In this document: in pieces, positions 6,780 through 7,826 of the stretch | How positions within the stretch are numbered: position 1 is the stretch's first letter | Layout: each line of letters begins with the position of its first letter | DNA from: Candidatus Cloacimonadota bacterium | GTDB taxonomy: Bacteria; Cloacimonadota; Cloacimonadia; Cloacimonadales; TCS61 | Direction of reading: 5' to 3' | DNA: 7,826 nt | NCBI GenBank assembly: GCA_030626645.1 | Contig: DAOUTP010000078.1 | Location: 1-7,826, forward strand | Program-made: the position numbers and the translations under genes | Notes under the pieces: model-generated | What the model was told of the DNA's origin: nothing | Seen by the model: the letters and a program-made list of their open reading frames with translations, nothing else | The model's database searches: none

Positions 6780-7602
6780 ATTTTATTTCCGGTTTACCTG
6801 CATTTACCCAGGCGGTATAATACATTGATGCTAAATCTTCTGCTGCATTTGAGAATTGATGGAAAGTCATAAATTTTGTTCTGAACCAAAAAATATTGAA
6901 GTATTTTTCGTTATACTCACCATCACTATATTTTAGTGCATGAAGATCAGCAAGTTCTATAAGACCGGCAAAACTACTTGATTGGGTGCAATAATTAAAT
7001 ACAAATTGAAGTGGTTCTTTAACATGCGTAAATTCTATCGGTGAAATATTCTCTTCTAACTCTTCAAGATTTGCATTAACCAGATCTGTTTCATATCTAC
7101 CGTGAATACCTCTCTGATTGGTCAGTTTTCCATTATAGTTAAGGATCAAATGTTGCGGCTGATGGGCATCACCTACGTAATGTGCCAGATCAGCAGCAAA
7201 AAACAGAATATTATCCTTATTATTCTCTTTCATGGCAACCGTCAAATTATTCAAAACCTCAACCGTATTCCAAGGTAATATTCCCATATCATCCACAATT
7301 TCTTTTCCATAGATCTCGATCAATTCGGCTTTGTCGGTTATCATTTCACCAACATTGAATTCTTTATAATAATCAATATCAATATAGTGTTTATGTTCTT
7401 CGGTTGGATCATCATCCTTTCTTTTATCAGGATCGGTAGAATGCTCACATAAATATTCGTTGTTCTCTTTTATAAAACCCATCTCATCAGGAAGCCCATT
7501 AATCGCCAGACGTGTGATGACTTCATGACCTAATCCACCCCAAGAAAACAATTGTGTTGTTATTACAACAAATAGTGCCAAAAATAATAATTTAATCTTC
7601 AT
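6778..7602 (-). CDS. Exported zinc-dependent S1/P1 nuclease or phospholipase C family protein
   Basis: A 274-residue secreted hydrolase with a signal peptide (1-20, MKIKLLFLALFVVITTQLFS) whose predicted cleavage leaves Trp21 as the mature N-terminus. In this superfamily the free N-terminal Trp is itself a zinc ligand. A full set of nine ligands for a trinuclear zinc site can be placed: Trp21, His26, Asp57, His72, His141, Asp145, His151, His167 and Glu171, in motifs WGGLGHEV, HKHYIDID, LAHYVGDAHQPQH and GIHGRYE. Spacings W-H of 5, D-H of 15, H-D of 4 and D-H of 6 agree with nuclease P1; Glu rather than Asp as last ligand recalls Bacillus cereus phospholipase C. The substrate could therefore be single-stranded nucleic acid or phospholipid and cannot be settled here. 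GGAGG (7607-7611) lies 4 bases before the ATG. The gene starts 11 bases after the ASPIC/UnbV gene ends, so the two are probably co-transcribed. Confidence 0.88.
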   Translation of the reverse strand: MKIKLLFLALFVVITTQLFSWGGLGHEVITRLAINGLPDEMGFIKENNEYLCEHSTDPDKRKDDDPTEEHKHYIDIDYYKEFNVGEMITDKAELIEIYGKEIVDDMGILPWNTVEVLNNLTVAMKENNKDNILFFAADLAHYVGDAHQPQHLILNYNGKLTNQRGIHGRYETDLVNANLEELEENISPIEFTHVKEPLQFVFNYCTQSSSFAGLIELADLHALKYSDGEYNEKYFNIFWFRTKFMTFHQFSNAAEDLASMYYTAWVNAGKPEIK

Positions 7603-7613
7603 TTCTCCTCCGT

Positions 7614-7826
7614 TTATTCTTCTAAAACCACAATTCTATTTATATCATTTATCATCAACAATTTTTTTATTCCACTTGGGAATATTACTGACAATTCGAA
7701 AGGGAGTTGAGATCTTCCTAAACCAAAATGCTGAACAAGTGAATGCTGATTTGTTGTTCCCTTTCCACCCTGAATCTCACGCATTAGCGACATTTCATCA
7801 TTAGAAAGTATCAATCTCGTTCCAAT
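7614..7826 (-). CDS. ASPIC/UnbV domain protein, C-terminal fragment (5' part beyond window)
   Basis: The last 70 codons of a gene entering from the right edge, with the stop codon at 7614-7616. The visible sequence contains MREIQGGKGTTNQHSLVQHF, then the FGLG motif, then FELSVIFPSGIKKLL and a final hydrophobic strand ending VVLEE. This is the pattern of the ASPIC/UnbV C-terminal domain (conserved FGLG and WPSG-like motif, here FPSG). Such domains usually sit at the end of secreted FG-GAP beta-propeller proteins, so this is probably the tail of one, but the propeller is outside the window. The frame stays open through the edge, so the TTG at 7814 is not taken as the start. It is 11 bases upstream of the nuclease-family gene on the same strand, a likely operon partner. 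Confidence 0.8.
   Translation of the reverse strand: MGTRLILSNDEMSLMREIQGGKGTTNQHSLVQHFGLGRSQLPFELSVIFPSGIKKLLMINDINRIVVLEE

Noticed and set aside
6612..6872. An 86-codon plus-strand frame with a very Arg/Lys-rich stretch
   Set aside because: It starts inside the lipoprotein gene, crosses the REP-like element and the terminator, and ends inside the opposite nuclease gene. The basic stretch is simply the GGAAACGAAG-type repeat read in this frame.
1..7826. tRNA, rRNA, CRISPR array, riboswitch or insertion sequence
   Set aside because: I looked for cloverleaf-like stretches, regularly spaced direct repeats, conserved riboswitch cores and transposase motifs and saw none that stand up.

Overview
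The window comes from an AT-rich bacterium and is packed with envelope or exported proteins next to two housekeeping enzymes. Most genes have strong GGAGG-type ribosome binding sites. The style fits the Fibrobacterota-Chlorobi-Bacteroidota side of the tree. Its marks are a long secreted protein made of BACON/Ig-like modules, a Lys-type 3-phosphoglycerate dehydrogenase of the kind found in Bacteroidetes, and an ASPIC/UnbV protein. Candidatus Cloacimonadota or a related lineage is my best guess, but this rests on recalled family flavour and not on a search.

Layout. Bases 1-2702 (minus strand) hold the first 900 codons of a very large secreted protein whose C-terminus lies outside the window. 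It has a signal peptide, a C39-like cysteine peptidase domain, a Kre9/KNH-like module, BACON-like repeats (one apparently split by an inserted module) and a cadherin-like VNDPP repeat region. A 269-base spacer follows, with a probable terminator for the next gene. Bases 2972-3898 (minus) encode a type IIIK D-3-phosphoglycerate dehydrogenase (serine biosynthesis). A 143-base divergent intergenic region with promoter candidates on both strands separates it from a plus-strand cluster: a small pilin-like membrane-anchored protein (4042-4407), a strong intrinsic terminator (4426-4457), folC (4469-5752) and a lipoprotein of unknown function (5864-6655). After the lipoprotein come a REP-like intergenic repeat and a strong terminator (6753-6779) at the convergence point with two minus-strand genes. 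These are an exported S1/P1 nuclease / phospholipase C family zinc enzyme (6778-7602) and, only 11 bases upstream of it, the 3' end of an ASPIC/UnbV domain protein (7614 to the window edge). That pair looks like an operon.

How the genes relate. There is no single obvious pathway. SerA and FolC both feed one-carbon/folate metabolism (serine is the main one-carbon donor and FolC polyglutamylates folates), but they are on opposite strands and the link is only suggestive. The remaining genes are cell-surface or exported proteins. I see no clear mobile element, CRISPR array, tRNA or rRNA. The most thought-provoking points are the intrinsic terminator 11 bases before the folC start codon, the split BACON repeat, the pilin-like protein without a prepilin peptidase site, and the REP-like element.
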